Below are positions 22,167 through 34,399 of a stretch of 64,000 nucleotides of DNA, piece by piece. The position numbers were made by a program, and so were the translations under genes. The notes beneath the pieces are model-generated. The model was given only the letters and a program-made list of their open reading frames with translations. It was not told where the DNA came from and did no database searches. Source of the stretch: Amylostereum areolatum (Eukaryota > Basidiomycota > Agaricomycetes > Russulales > Stereaceae); the NCBI GenBank assembly GCA_012932865.1, contig SAXG01000010.1, positions 868,001 to 932,000 of the forward strand. Direction: 5' to 3'. The stretch's first letter is position 1; every line of letters starts with the position of its first letter.

Positions 22167-23060
22167 ATGAGTACTCGTGCAGCGCGTGCGATGCCTCCCT
22201 CCCTCCGTGCGGTGCGACCGACGCGGATACCACCCAAAATCCGCAAACCGCTTTGTCACGACCCACAGGGCCTCCCCATCCCCCACGTCGACGTCACCGT
22301 GCGCGACACGCATGCTTCGCGTTTTGGAGACCATTACCACACGACCCTCCAAGACGACCTGCTCTACATGACCTACAAGCACGAGTCGGGCGCACCGTCG
22401 ACGGCACGTCAGGTTCGCCTCACGTACGACCCGGAGGACCCGTACACCAAATTCCGTCACAACCCTCCCATCGGCGGCTCGCAACTCGGACGCAAACCGG
22501 CACCGCCCACGACGCCCGAAAACGTCGTCTGTCTCGAACGCATACAACTGCACACCATGGTCAAGGAGTCGCTCACGAGTCGGCAGAACCTGCTTGGGGC
22601 CATCATGGCCTTCCGCGCGTTGTCTGGGGAGACGGAGGGCGGCGGCGGGCGGCGGGGACCGGAAGGAGTGCAGATTGTGAAGGGAGTGAAGACGGTGGGA
22701 GGATGGGTGCGCCCCGGGCTTCCGCTCGGGGTCAAGGTCGACATGAAGGGCCACAAGATGTACGAGTTCCTCGGCACGCTCGTCGAGTTCGTGCTCCCCC
22801 GCCTGCGCGAGTTCCCCGGGCTCACGCTGCCCTCCCAATCCGCCAACCTCAACACGCCGGCGGGTGTCTCGGGCGTCGTGTCCTTCGGTATCCCGCCCGA
22901 AGCCATGGGCCTCTTCCCGCAGATCGAGGTCAACCTCGACTCGTACCCGAAACCGTACGGAATGCACATCCACTTCATCACCAACGCGACCGGCGTGGGC
23001 GCGCAAAACAGGGCGCGGCAGTTGCTGTCCGGCTTCCAGATTCCGTTCGCACGCAAGTGA
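22167..23060 (+). CDS. MRPL7: Mitochondrial large-subunit ribosomal protein uL5
   Basis: A single uninterrupted frame of 297 residues. The start MSTRAARAMPPSLRAVRPTR is Arg/Ala/Pro-rich, like a mitochondrial targeting peptide. uL5 features follow: LERIQLHTMVKESLTSRQNL, HKMYEFLGTLVEFVLPRLRE, the glycine-rich VVSFGIPPEAMGLFPQIEVN and the end YGMHIHFITNATG. uL5 sits in the central protuberance and contacts 5S or its functional replacement and tRNA. A low-complexity Gly/Arg insertion (residues about 155-165) separates two conserved blocks. The length is near that of yeast Mrpl7. Confidence 0.9.
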   Translation: MSTRAARAMPPSLRAVRPTRIPPKIRKPLCHDPQGLPIPHVDVTVRDTHASRFGDHYHTTLQDDLLYMTYKHESGAPSTARQVRLTYDPEDPYTKFRHNPPIGGSQLGRKPAPPTTPENVVCLERIQLHTMVKESLTSRQNLLGAIMAFRALSGETEGGGGRRGPEGVQIVKGVKTVGGWVRPGLPLGVKVDMKGHKMYEFLGTLVEFVLPRLREFPGLTLPSQSANLNTPAGVSGVVSFGIPPEAMGLFPQIEVNLDSYPKPYGMHIHFITNATGVGAQNRARQLLSGFQIPFARK

Positions 23061-24063
23061 CCGACGTCGCGGTCAGGTGGGGGTTGCGTATGGACCCGCC
23101 GCGCCGAATCCACCCGTCAGTCGTCTTGCCACCCGCTCCCATCCCCACGTTCCGACTGACGCGCTCGCCCTCCTTCCTGTCTCGCTCTCTTTTCAGTCTA
23201 TCATACACTCAGTCCCGTCGGCGCTGTATACGCTATCAGAGTTCCTAATAAATCAAGCGCTTCCGGTGCACGTACTTACGGCCGTCTTGTCTCCGTCCCG
23301 TCGCCGAGGTGCCCGTCGTGGGTCCTGATATCTCCCTTCTCGGTGCCCATACAGTATGTACCCACATCGACCGCGCCGTCGTGCACCTGCAGCCACCCTT
23401 CAACAATCAGTCAGTGTGATGTCCGTGCGCGGTCCCGCAGAACCATGTCCGTCCTGGCTGTCAAGGCCCGCCGGAAACGAAGTCGTTCTGTGTTGCTACC
23501 GCCTTGACGTTTTCGCGACTTCAATCGCGTTTGTGGAGTGTATTGTGTCAGACGTAAAAGACTTGCGCTCACCGTGCTCGCCGAGAGCAGCGCCGCTCAA
23601 ACGGAAGTGGAACCTCAAGTGCGTGAATGTCCGAAACCTTCAGCTTCGTCCCGTGAGCAGAGGTCCGTTCCTATGTAGCCCCGAAAAATATGGTCCACTG
23701 ATCATTAGAGTGGGTATGGCACCGCTGCTACACTAATATGGCTACTGCTCCTCATAAAGTAGAAGTATGAACGAGAGAGGTGGAGGATGCATGCATGACA
23801 GGACGTAACGAGTGTAGTATGTATATGTAGGTACGTACGTATGTAATGCGAGTGAGAGACGAGAGACCGGGCGATGCGATGGTGGTGAGGGACAGTATGC
23901 GAGCGAGGAGCAGATAGGCGTGCGAATTGCGATGGGGAAGAGGGGTGGGAGAGGACTGCAAACAAACGAGTGCGTCGACAGACGGACGGTGATGAGTGAA
24001 TGAAGAATAACAGGAAAGGGCCCAAGAAGGAAAGAAAATATATGCTTGAGTAGGTGGGAGAAA
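23061..24063. other. Convergent 3' region after MRPL7 and the kinase gene
   Basis: Three-prime flanks of MRPL7 (+) and the kinase gene (-). Around 23810-23850 there is a GTA/TACG-rich simple sequence. No coding signal is convincing. Confidence 0.45.
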
Positions 24064-27000
24064 TCACCGCTGGTCGCCAGCGGTCCACGGTATATCGCCC
24101 AGCCGGTGGCGCGGGGGCAACTGGGAACGTCCTGTCGCCCTCGACGTCGTGCCGAGAGAGTGCGCAGGGGAATGTCCCATGCCTTCCGACGCGGTCCTGC
24201 GCATCCTCTTCTTCGGCGCGATCGCGCTCTTGGGCGTGTCGAACCCCTTGAGCGCGTTGGCCTTGGTCAGCGCTGGCTTGAGCGACGGCTCGATCTCGCG
24301 CGCGAGCTCGCGCACGAGCACCGCGCCATCGTCCTTCCTCAACCGCACCACGAGCTCGTAGATTCCGTACCGCTCGACGAGCACGGATCGGTTCGGGTGC
24401 ACGTCGCACACGGTGCGGAGGATGCGCAGGAGGTTGAGCTTCACGACAGCTTTGGAGTTGCCGAGCTTCTCCACGACGCGCCGGAAGAACATGGACTTGG
24501 CGACACCGATGGAGATGCTGGTGGAGATGCGGCAGATCTTGAGGAAGGGGTCGAGGATGTTCTCGAAGGAGCCGGCCTTCGCGGAGACAAAGCACTTGAG
24601 CAATGCATCCAATGCGTCCGGCTTGATCAGCTCGTCTTCGACGCGCGCCGTCTCTTCTTGAAGCCTGTGAGACGAAACCGTCAGAACGTGGGTACAGCGG
24701 AGGTAGTTCAGGAAGAGAGGATCTAACCAAGATAGGATCGATTCCAGCGCGCTGACTTGGAAGTAGGGGTCCGTGAGCAGCTTGACGTACATGCCAAGGC
24801 CATCCTGCTGCCACAACATCGTCCGACAACTCTTCCCGGCACTGGCAAGGTCACACAGGATGGGCAAGGCGAACTGCTTCAGCGGGGAGCTGGACTCAAT
24901 AACTCGGACGAGGCAGGGAATGATACCCGCTTGGGCCGCCTCTTCTTGTCGCCCCTTGTTGAGCCTGCAAAGGTGGTAGAGGGTCTGGAATATATGGTTG
25001 GCCATTTCCTAAGTATGACTGTCAGAAACGTCAATTGCAACGGAAGACAAGGAACACGAACAGTGCTGTGCGGACCAGTGCTTTGCTCCTCGAGGATGCG
25101 GGTCACGATCTCAATCGCGTTGGCGTTCTGGAGGACATCGAGGAGGGTAGCATTCATGGAGAGGTGCTTGATCGCCTTGAGCATATGCACGAGGTACTCT
25201 GGCTCGAGCAGCTCACACGCGCGCAGCAATCCTGGTTCAGGGATCATCATCAACAACTGTCCAGCAGAGAGAAAAGAGAGAGAAATGCTCACGTCGAACG
25301 ACTCTGCGCGTGCCCAGCGCGTTCCGCACGTGGATATCTGACTGCGACACCTGGCTAAACACGAGCAAAATCTGGATGATCTTCCTCTTCATCTCGGACG
25401 ACGTCTCCCCGCGATTCGCCATGACGTTCAGCAGGGCCGAGGACAACGGGTCGAGGAGGCCCTCCCGGATGAACATGCGGCAGAAGTCGTTCTTCGTCGT
25501 CGGGCTCTGGAGCTCGAACACGCTGCCGATGCCGTTGAGCGCGTGCACGACGAGCTGGGTCTGTTCCGCGAAGTCTTCGTCCAAGAGGTCGACCAGGACC
25601 TTCAGGCCGCGACATCTATCCAACGGATCGTCAGTCGAGGTTCGGCGAGATTCAGGACGGAGAGAACAAAACATACGAGATGAACATCTGCAAGGTCAGC
25701 ACCGACGTGTGGCACAGCAGCTGGATGAAATTCGACGCTTGAAGCCGGCATTCCGAGGGGTATTTCTTGGAAGTGAAGCCTAACGGTAAAAAATAAGCAT
25801 TCGTTGATATATTCGTCATGGAGCGGCAACGTACCCATCATGACGGGGATCCCACTGTTCGAAGAACGTACACAGGTCAGCCCTGGCAACGGCGAGACAA
25901 ACACTCCACACGCACCCAATCAAGCAGAAACTTTCCAGGAATCCGGCGTCCGCGGTGACAAGCTGTTATCCTGATGTCAAGATGCGGCACCGAATGCCAG
26001 TGAGGCAAGGGGGCGTACCAAGTTAACGATTTGCAATAGCTTCATGAGGACCTCGCGCGACGATCGTCCTTCGAGGACTTCCAAAATCGCCAACATGCCA
26101 TGCGAAGACACTAGATGTCCTTGCATCTCGGGCGCATCCGACATGATGTTTAGCTATTCCCGCCATCCACAACGTCAGTATGACGACGGAAACCAAGGGA
26201 GGGTGGGAAGGTACGCACCAACTGATCGCACGCGTCTCGAAGTTGGAAGTCGGGTGCGGAAGGTGTGAGCTCGTCAATGAGCTGGCTGATGGCATTGGTC
26301 AGACGCGCGTATTTGTCGCGCTGAAGGTTGGCCTCGAGGTCATCCTCTGCGAAGCCTTCGTCGATCTGGACATGCAAGGCTGAGCGGCGGGAAACCAAGG
26401 GAGAAAATGAACACAGACCTCTGCGAAAGGGTCCTCCTCGTCCGTATCTTCGTCGCCCAGCTAGAGAGGAGCAGATTTAGACGCCTATCTGAACATGACA
26501 ACGATGGGCCGCACCCATGACTTGTTCGATAACCGTGTATTGAGCTGCAACGTCTGTCCGCCTTGATCTGCCACCCAAGTTTCGCAATCAGCACACGCAG
26601 CGCCACGGCTACCCCGCCCAAGAAGAGCACGTACGGTTCCCGTTCTGCTTCCCGAACACATCGTCGTAATCCTCCTCGTCGTCCTCCGCGTACTTCCCAA
26701 ACTCGTGCTGCGAATGCAACCTCCGCATCTCGTTCCTCCCCGCCGAGCCGTTCCCGTTCCCCGCAAACGATGGCGAGCGCGAATGCGTCCGACTGGCACC
26801 TCCCGATCTCGGACCCGACGCCGCCGGAACCTGCTGAAGCGGCGTCATCGACGCGCGCCGTGCGGTCTTGCCCTCCATCGCCTTCACGCTCGCGAGCTCA
26901 GGCAAGGGCGCGGTCATCGGGCCGGGAGAGGTGTTCGCGAGCCCGATGGTCTTGATGTCGTCCGGGTGGAACAAGCCCCGGCGGAACGAGTTCTTCATCT

Positions 27001-29348
27001 TGAAGTCGCTGAACTTCTCCGCCCATTCGTCGTCCTCGCCCAGGTCGGAGTAGTCCTCCACGATCGGCGCGATTCCCTTGGTTGGCGAGCGCGCGACGGG
27101 ATTGGACGAGGGCGGGCCCGGGCTGCGCGTCGGTCGTATCGTCTGCGAGTTGTGCTCTTCCGGCTCGACTTCATGTCGGTCTTCTTCCGCGGCGGTCTTC
27201 TCGAGTGCTAGGCGGTGGGCGGGTGAGATGGGTGGGTAGGTATCATGCATGGTTGAAACGGCGTACCTTGGAGCTTGGAGAAGGAGATACCCTCCTCGAA
27301 GTCGTCGTCCCAGTTGTCCGTCTGCTCCTCGGGCTGCTGAAGGACGGCCGGCATCGGCAGAGCGAGAGGTGGCGCGCTCTTGCTGTTGGATACCGCATGC
27401 ACCTTGCGTCCATTCGCCGCCGCCGGCTGGCCTAACAATGAGGAAGAAAGCGGGGCAGACGTTGACGCGCCGAAGATGGACTCGGTGGGCGATTCGGGCG
27501 TGGACGGCCGCGGTTGGTCGCGATTTCGACTGGGGTGCTTCGAAGGCCTCGTTGGCGCTGTGAAGAATGTGAGTGAGGATGAAAAGGGAGGGAGCAAACG
27601 AGCCCACATTTCAGCGCTTCGTTCCACTCTTGCACCTTCAGCACGGCCTCGTCGAAGTTGTAGTTGCTCAGCGGCCGCGGCCCGGCCTGCCCCTCGTTCT
27701 GCTCGCGCGCGTTCCGCCCGTTGTTCATCTGGCGCTTCGCGGCGACCATCCACGGGTGCCTCAGCAGCTTCTTTGCGGAGATGCGCAGGTTGCAGTCCTT
27801 GTGGAAGCAGTGGTAGAGAAAGTCCTTCACGATCGGAGAGGCGCCCTCGGGGATGGGCGGGCAGTCGTCTTGCACGATGCGGTATAAGGCGGGCATGGGC
27901 TTCAGGAAGTGGTACGGTGGGCGGCCTTCAAGCAATTCGATGACGGTGCAGCCGACGCTCCTTCAATGCTCGTTAGGTTGAGTTATCTGATCTCAGGAGA
28001 GAAAGACGGACCATATGTCGGACGCGGTCGTCGCTCCGAGCTGCTCGATCACCTCCGGAGCCACTAACACTCGGTCATTAGCCCTCGACGCGTCGGATCG
28101 CGTCCAAAAAGCCGCTCACTCCAATAGGGACTGCCCACGACCGCGTCGTCGCTCGCGGCGCCCGTCGGCGTCGTGTTGCTGGCCACGCCAAAGTCGGCAA
28201 GTTTCACGGCACCGTCCTTGGTGGTGAGGATGTTGGCACCCTTGATGTCGCGGTGGATGACACCTTGGTCGTGCAGGTAAACAAGCCCGTCAAGGACTTG
28301 GGAGATGTACACGGCGACGAGGTTTTCCGGAAACTTTCCAAAGCGTTTGCATATGTTGTGGAGCGAGCCGTTCTCACAGAATCTGCGGCGCGTGGAGTTG
28401 GAGGGGGAAGCGGGGGAAAGGGGGCGTGACGCACTCGAGGATAATGTACAGGTATTCGCGAGTCTTGACGAAGCCCTTGTATTTGACGATGTTCGGATGC
28501 TGGGAAGGGCAAAGGTGAGCATGCAAGTGCGTATGAGACGGGGTGACAAAACACATGAATCGAAAGCGGAGGGTGAAAGATCGCACGAGGGCATCGTATC
28601 CATGCACGTAAATGGGCACGACGATTAGCTGGAAGCGTAGGCGCATCGGATGGAGGACCATGGCGGGTGATGATTACACAGGCTCAAGGATACCGCGGAG
28701 CTCTTCTCCGCTGAAAGGCGAAGAACGGGGTGGCGGCAAGTGGACCATCCTTTCTCGGCCGTTGTGTGCAACCATCACCCAGGAAGGCGCCGTTCAACAG
28801 GAGGTGAGGAGGAAGGCGCGCGCATGACATCAAGCATGAACCACACATAAGCATCGCGCCAAATGTGCTGGATGCACGGGGACCCAAAGAACGGTTGAAA
28901 AGCGAATGACCGAGAAGGGACGAGCACGCGAGAAAGTGAAAGCGAACGGGGCACTCACGTTCAAGTTCTTCAAAAGATCGATCTCCGACTAGGACGACTG
29001 GCGGTCAGACGGACGCGTGGACGGGTCGAGGAGGGCACGCACCATGATCTGGCCTATTTCCCCCTTCGGAATGTTGCTCAGTTGAATCTCCTTCACGGCG
29101 ACAGTCTCGCCTGTTGCCCAGTTGAGGGCGCCTGGGCGTGGACTGCGTCAGTCGTGGTATAGTAGGGTGAAAGCCGAGTACGAGTACGCACGATAGACTT
29201 GGCCGAACGCGCCCTTCCCGAGGGAGTCGCCAAGTTGCTGAAAGACCGTGAATCAGACGGCCAGAGAAAGCGGGCGACGAAGGCGAGAGAGACGCACGTA
29301 GTCGTTGAGCAGCTTGCTGCCGGCGGAGGAAGATGAGAAAGACGACAT
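24064..29348 (-). CDS. SIN/MEN-type Ser/Thr kinase (Cdc7/SepH family) with armadillo-like tail
   Basis: A large multi-exon gene from ATG 29348 ([17 protein letters not shown]) to TGA 24064. The kinase domain comes first: glycine loop [14 protein letters not shown], lysine in [50 protein letters not shown], catalytic [22 protein letters not shown], then PYW joined by an intron to [11 protein letters not shown], and [21 protein letters not shown] Ser/Pro-rich linker follows with ESIFGASTS and [16 protein letters not shown]. The C-terminal half is alpha-helical repeat sequence (e.g. [60 protein letters not shown]) resembling armadillo repeats. Fission yeast Cdc7 and Aspergillus SepH act in the septation initiation network at spindle pole bodies. 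The order kinase-linker-helical tail fits that group, and most exon joins keep frame. Confidence 0.85.
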
Positions 29349-30529
29349 GGGAAAGGACGGGGAGGCAAGATTAAAGACGAGGGAAAGGATACGGTATGTA
29401 TTGGATTGCGAAGGGAGAGAAGGTGAAGCAGACTGCCTGCGAGCAGATCGTGTCGAAATGAACACAGGTCCGTCGCGACACCGTCGAGATGAAGGCGCGT
29501 TTGGATGCCACTCCGCCCAACCCGCGCCCACTCGGCTTCTTCCGTCTCTCCTTCACCACTCACCCAGCCCCGACCCAGCCTCTGCCAGTGCCTCCCCCAC
29601 ATTGTCGTCCATAAAAAGTCGTTCTCGCGCCAGCTGCGGGCAATGGGACGCCGCGGTGTCTCAAATAACGCCGTCTCCCCTTTCTCCCACCGCTCGGAGC
29701 TTTCGTGCCGATTTTCCTCCACACTTTGACAGGGCAAGGTCGTAACGACTGAATCTATGGTTGGTTTCGTCCTCCTGGAGGGGTTTACTGGCAAGGACAT
29801 CTGAAGTCGCCACAAAACTCCGTGGCAAGGCCGTTTTTGGAGTGTTTGGCCAACGTTCGCCCCCATGTTGTATCGACGTCATTCCTGTTGAAGGAGCCAT
29901 GAGGCTCCCTCGTCCACATTTGGTCGCTTCTCTTTCAGACAGGCTGGGATCAGGAGAATCCGTCCCTGGTGATGCTACGGGCAGCTTGACAGTTTCTCAC
30001 CCCAAGAAAATCTCCGGAACAGAGCCTCGTGGACGTAGGCGTGAAGTGTCTCTTTTCAGAACGTTCAAGGGCGCCAGATTGCTCACCGACGGCGGCCAGG
30101 AAGGATGATGGCAATGACCGCAACGAGAATGTGTTTCCTGGCGATGCCGATGGGTTTTTTTTTTCGCCACAGGCGGTGAAGGTCAGCTCTAGTCACGTTC
30201 GTTTCCTTATTATCCACGGCTGATTGTCCGCTCCTTTCTTTGGTAGATGCAGTGATCGATTATCCTACAGTACTCTTACCTCTTAGACCGTTGTCCATCC
30301 TGGTCTTGCCTCCAGAGAAACCCAGTTGTCAGTGACAGAATAGCAATCATGTTCCCTCTTCTCCTTCCGCGTCCTGTTCATCATAACCAGCCATCATCGC
30401 CACCCATAATCGCCGTCTACCAAAATGGGGCTCATATCGGCCCGGGCCAGTGATTGGTGATCCATCTGTGCTTCTAGCCGCAGATGTATAATCCTCAAGG
30501 TGGCGATCCACGTCTGCGTACACGCCACA
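29349..30529. other. Divergent intergenic region upstream of the kinase and hydrolase genes
   Basis: About 1.2 kb holding the kinase promoter on one side and that of the alpha/beta hydrolase on the other. A T10 run occurs near 30156-30165. Short open frames only. Confidence 0.45.
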
Positions 30530-31568
30530 ATGTCCCCTCCCCACGTCTGCAAGCTCTTGACATCAACTGACGGGACGTCTATCTATGCCGACGCCATAGG
30601 CGATCCATGCCTTCCATGCCTCGTCTTCGTTCACGGGCTCGCCCTCAGCAGTATCGTCTTCAACGACATCTTCGACAACCCTAGGTACTACGAACACTTT
30701 TACCTGGTACGAGGCCCATCCACAGGATATCACCCCCTTGACTGAGCGTCCCTCTAGGTTCGCTACGATATGCGAGGACATGGAAGGTCCGGAAAGCCCG
30801 AGATCATCGACATGCATTCGTCGCAGAAGTACGCTGAAGACTACTCTGTTGTCGTGCAGGCGTTTGGCATCGTGAAGCCCGTTTTCGTGGGATGGTATGC
30901 ACATACTTCGGCTTGCTTTCCACGTAATCAATGCGTTTGACGCATTTGGTCTTGTAGGAGCATGGGAGGTTAGTATCCTGTGGCGCTCGGAAGCCCGACC
31001 ATCGGAAGGCTGACAACGTTTCAGCGACCATCGTCGCCGATATCGCCCAACACCTTCCCCCGGACACCCTTTCCGGCGTAGTCCACCTTGCAGGCCTTCC
31101 TTACATCGGCCCCATCATGTCCATCGTCGGCAAACCCGTCATCCTCGACTTCCTTCCCGGTCTTTTCACCACCACCTGACTCTGTCACAAGCGCAAAGAC
31201 CAAAATCGCCTTTGTGGACTCCCTCTTCGCTGACCCCGCCGCAGTCCCGTACGAGACGAAGTGCGCAGTGGATCGGTTCCGCGTTGACACAGATGCCAGC
31301 GGTCTCGCAGTGCGTGTGTACGCGGCCTCAAGACCCGGACGCGCTGTTCGATGTGGCGAAGAAGGGCCTACCGCTGTTGTTGCTGTGTGGATCGGAAGAC
31401 TCGCAGATCGATGCGGAGAAAGTCGTCGACGAGATGAAGGCGCGGTTCTCGGATGTGACGGTCAGGGTATTTGAAGGGTTGGGGCACGCGCTGTTCTATG
31501 AGGATCAAGCGGCCGTTATGGAGAGCATTGTGGCGTTTGCGCGAAGGGTACGGCATACGGTGGACTGA
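30530..31568 (+). pseudogene. Alpha/beta hydrolase with two frame breaks
   Basis: A small alpha/beta hydrolase, probably a cytosolic esterase or lipase-like enzyme. Start MSPPHVCKLLTSTDG; oxyanion-loop VFVHGLALSS; then RYDMRGHGRSGKPE. The nucleophile elbow GWSMGA is restored by removing two introns (GTATGC to TTGTAG, and GTTAGT to TTTCAG). DLFDVAKKGLP-like sequence follows, then GSEDSQIDAEKVVDEMKARF and the histidine in EGLGHALFYE. After LPGLFTTT (about 31181) the conserved frame jumps one base to DSVTSAKTKIAFVDSLFADP, and near 31265 it jumps again to QWIGSALTQMPAVSQCVCTR. Neither spot has intron signals. Either the gene is dead or the sequence has two indels. Without them the protein would be near 290 residues. 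Confidence 0.6.
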
Positions 31569-32315
31569 TTGAATATCGAGCGTCGCACTACTTTGGGTAC
31601 TGTGTCGGCGAGACAATCAGAATTCAGTATATCGTACGGTGCGGGTCTCTCGACGCTCAACCTAAGGAAGCTGATGTATTCGCTGTTGCGTCAAAACCGG
31701 CGGTCCCAGCTTTTCCCGATCGTGTTGAAGTGGATGAGCTCGTCGACAACAAAACACCCACCCACCTAACACTCACCACAGCTCTGCTGCCGCCCATAAA
31801 TCTATCCCGGACTTGGGCTGACCAACGAATCGCCACGGTGTCATCGTTATATGTCAAAGTATCGGGCACCCGATTCGACTCACCACTGTAACTGAACCTA
31901 CCTCAAGGTCGACGCTGCCGTCCAACGTTCAACGTTCAATGGTTGCACACTTTGAAGCCGGCAGCTTCAAGCCACTGGTACTATACTGGGCGTAATTTCC
32001 AACGGTTTGGTTGGGCATGCTCCATAGGTCGCTAAGAAGAGGACACTGCCCTTGGTTCAAGTCACGGTATCCCCTGCGGGGATCCACACGAGCGGTGAGT
32101 TCAGGTGTGTATGGACCAACCCGGTATGTCATCTCCGGACGCCACATTCCCTGAAGGTAGCCCTAGGGTCCCTCCCGCTCCCGTAGTATGTGCTGTGCGT
32201 TTCCAGTGTGGGTCTTGTCCACTCATGATCGACCGTGGATCTACGTCTACAAAAACAGGAGGATCTCTATCCACGCCATCCTCATAACAGTCAATTCTCC
32301 CTACAGCCGCTCGCG
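31569..32315. other. Intergenic region upstream of ALDH copy 2
   Basis: No coding sequence recognised. It contains AACGTTCAACGTTCAATGGT near 31923-31942, reminiscent of a motif upstream of ALDH copy 1. Confidence 0.4.
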
Positions 32316-34226
32316 ATGTCTTCTCCCTCCGCCCCCTTTGTGCCTCTTTTCATCGGGGGAGAATACCGCCCTTCTTCCAACGGAGCGACCTTCCCCGTGT
32401 ACAGCCCCCACACAAACGCTGCTTGTCGCAACGGTCGCTTCCGCCTCGTCCGACGACTGTCGCGCCGCCATCGAGGCCGCCCACAAGGCCTTTCCAACCT
32501 GGGAAGCCATGCCCCTCCAAGCCAAGCGCGATATCTTCCTCCGTGCGGCGACGATCCTGGAGAGCGAGGCATGGCTCAGCAAAGCCGAAGGGGCGATGCA
32601 GGAGGATATCGCCGCCACGCGGCTCTGGGCATCCTACAATGTGCAGCACGGCAGCGACTGAAGTGCGCGCTGCCGCGTCTTTGGTGGCGGCATTGAAGGG
32701 AGAGAGCTTCCCTAGCACTGCTCCCGGAGGCCATGCCTTCGTTCAGCGCAGGGCTCACGGCGTCATGTACGCGCCTTCAACTAGTGTCCTGCCTTCCTTT
32801 TTTTACTGAAAGAAATGTGTATCATCCAGATATTCGGTCGTTCCATGGAACGGACCCGTCCCACTGACCATCCGCGCCGCCGCCATTCCTGCCATCTGTG
32901 GGAACACAGTGATCATCCGACCGTCCGAGTTCGGCCCCCGCGCGCACGCACTCGTTCTCGATGCTTTTCACGAGGTATGTCCAATAATGATACACGGCGT
33001 TCGTCCTCCTCTGAGCGTGTATTGACGAGGACACCGTAGGCAGGCCTTCCTGCGGGCGTCATGAACTTCCTCCCCATGTCGACGGAAGGCACGCCTCAAC
33101 TTACGACTGAGATTATAAGCCACCCGCTCGTGAAAAAGATAACAGTACGCCGAGTTCTTTCTGTCGTCCCCGTAAGGCCTTTCATTTATCTTTTGCTTTC
33201 TTTTTTCGTTGTATAGTTCACTGGAAGCGAAAGGGTGGCTAGGATCCTGGCAGCCCAGGCTGGAAGACATCTCAAACCATGTATCCTCGAGCTCGGAGGG
33301 AAAGCGGCATCCATCGTAGGCTCTTCGATCGTCAGTCGAATTCACGTCGAACTCGCTGACAATGCGCTTGTCCAGGTCCTTGCTGACGCGGACATCGCCG
33401 AGGCGGCCAAAGCCATCGTTTTCGGCGGTATGGTGTTCTCCGGCCAAGTCTGCATGTCGACCGAACGCGTCGTCGTCGAACGAGCCGCTTCGGGCCCAGC
33501 TCCTGGCCGAAATAACGAAGCTCGCGTCGTCCATCAGCACGGGTAGCCCGGAAGACGCGCTCGTGTCGGCGCTGTTCACGGAGACCCACGCAGAAGGCGT
33601 TCTCGGGATGGTGCGCGAGGCGAAGGCGATGGGCGCGGAGGTCGTTGCCGGGGACCTCGAACGCGACGGCACGTTGGTCAAACCGCACGTCCTGACGGGC
33701 GTGAGGAGGGGGATGCGTCTTTGGACGGACGAGAGCTTCGGTCCAGGTAAGCCTCTTCATGGACTGTACGCGTGCAGTGCGACGCCGGCTGAACCGCGGA
33801 TGTTTAACAGTCCTCGCGGTCACCGTCGCCGACAGTGTCGCCGAGGCCATCCTGCTTGCGAACGACACAGAATACACCCTCACAGCATCTGTCTGGACCA
33901 ACAACCTGCAGCATGCGATGCAGACTGCCATGGCTCTCCGTACAGGTTGGGTTCGATGTCTTCTGCATCCTCGTGCATGCATGATGGATCCGATTTTACA
34001 GGTATCGTCAACGTCAACGGCGGGACGCTGCATTTCGAAGAGGGCCACATCATCGAGGGTCTTGGGTTGGTCTGTTGCCTCTCGTACTTCCCAAATTCAG
34101 CTGATGGCTCGGGTCATGGTTTACAGTGGGGGAAGCGGTTACGGTACATTCAACATCGAGAATTTCACGAACAAGAGGATCATCACTCTTCATCCGGCAA
34201 AGGGTCAAAATCCTTGGTTTGGATGA
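32316..34226 (+). pseudogene. Second ALDH copy with at least three frameshifts
   Basis: A paralogue of the gene at 1101-2982 with the same exon plan and most of the same residues: PFVPLFIGGEYRPSSNGATF at the N-terminus, VVPWNGP, GNTVIIRPSEFGPRAHALVL, the base glutamate in LELGGKAASIV, the cysteine in GQVCMSTERV, LFTETHAEGVLGMVREAKAM, and NIENFTNKRIITLHPAKGQN at the end. Comparison with copy 1 shows single-base frame changes at about 32418 (between SPHTNA and LVATVASASSDDC), about 32655 (NVQHGS to EVRAAASLV) and about 33500 (ERAASG to LLAEITKLASS). Catalytic residues are still present in their local frames. The introns near 32764, 32972, 33145 and 33745 keep good splice signals, so decay, if real, is recent. 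Confidence 0.75.
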
Positions 34227-34399
34227 CACAGGTTTTGAGCGCCGTTTTAGACAAAAGATTGACGTGTAGAAGGGGCGTGCTATGGTGCATTGCATTATTA
34301 CATGGGATTCGGATGCATCTGACAACGGTGCTAAGTACAGGGTGGTGAGAACGTAGCCCAAGGCAATCGCCCCAAGGCCCTCGTGCATCGAGATGTCGT

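Noticed and set aside
22137..23006. 289-codon frame antisense to MRPL7
   Set aside because: No domain; the plus-strand frame is clear uL5.
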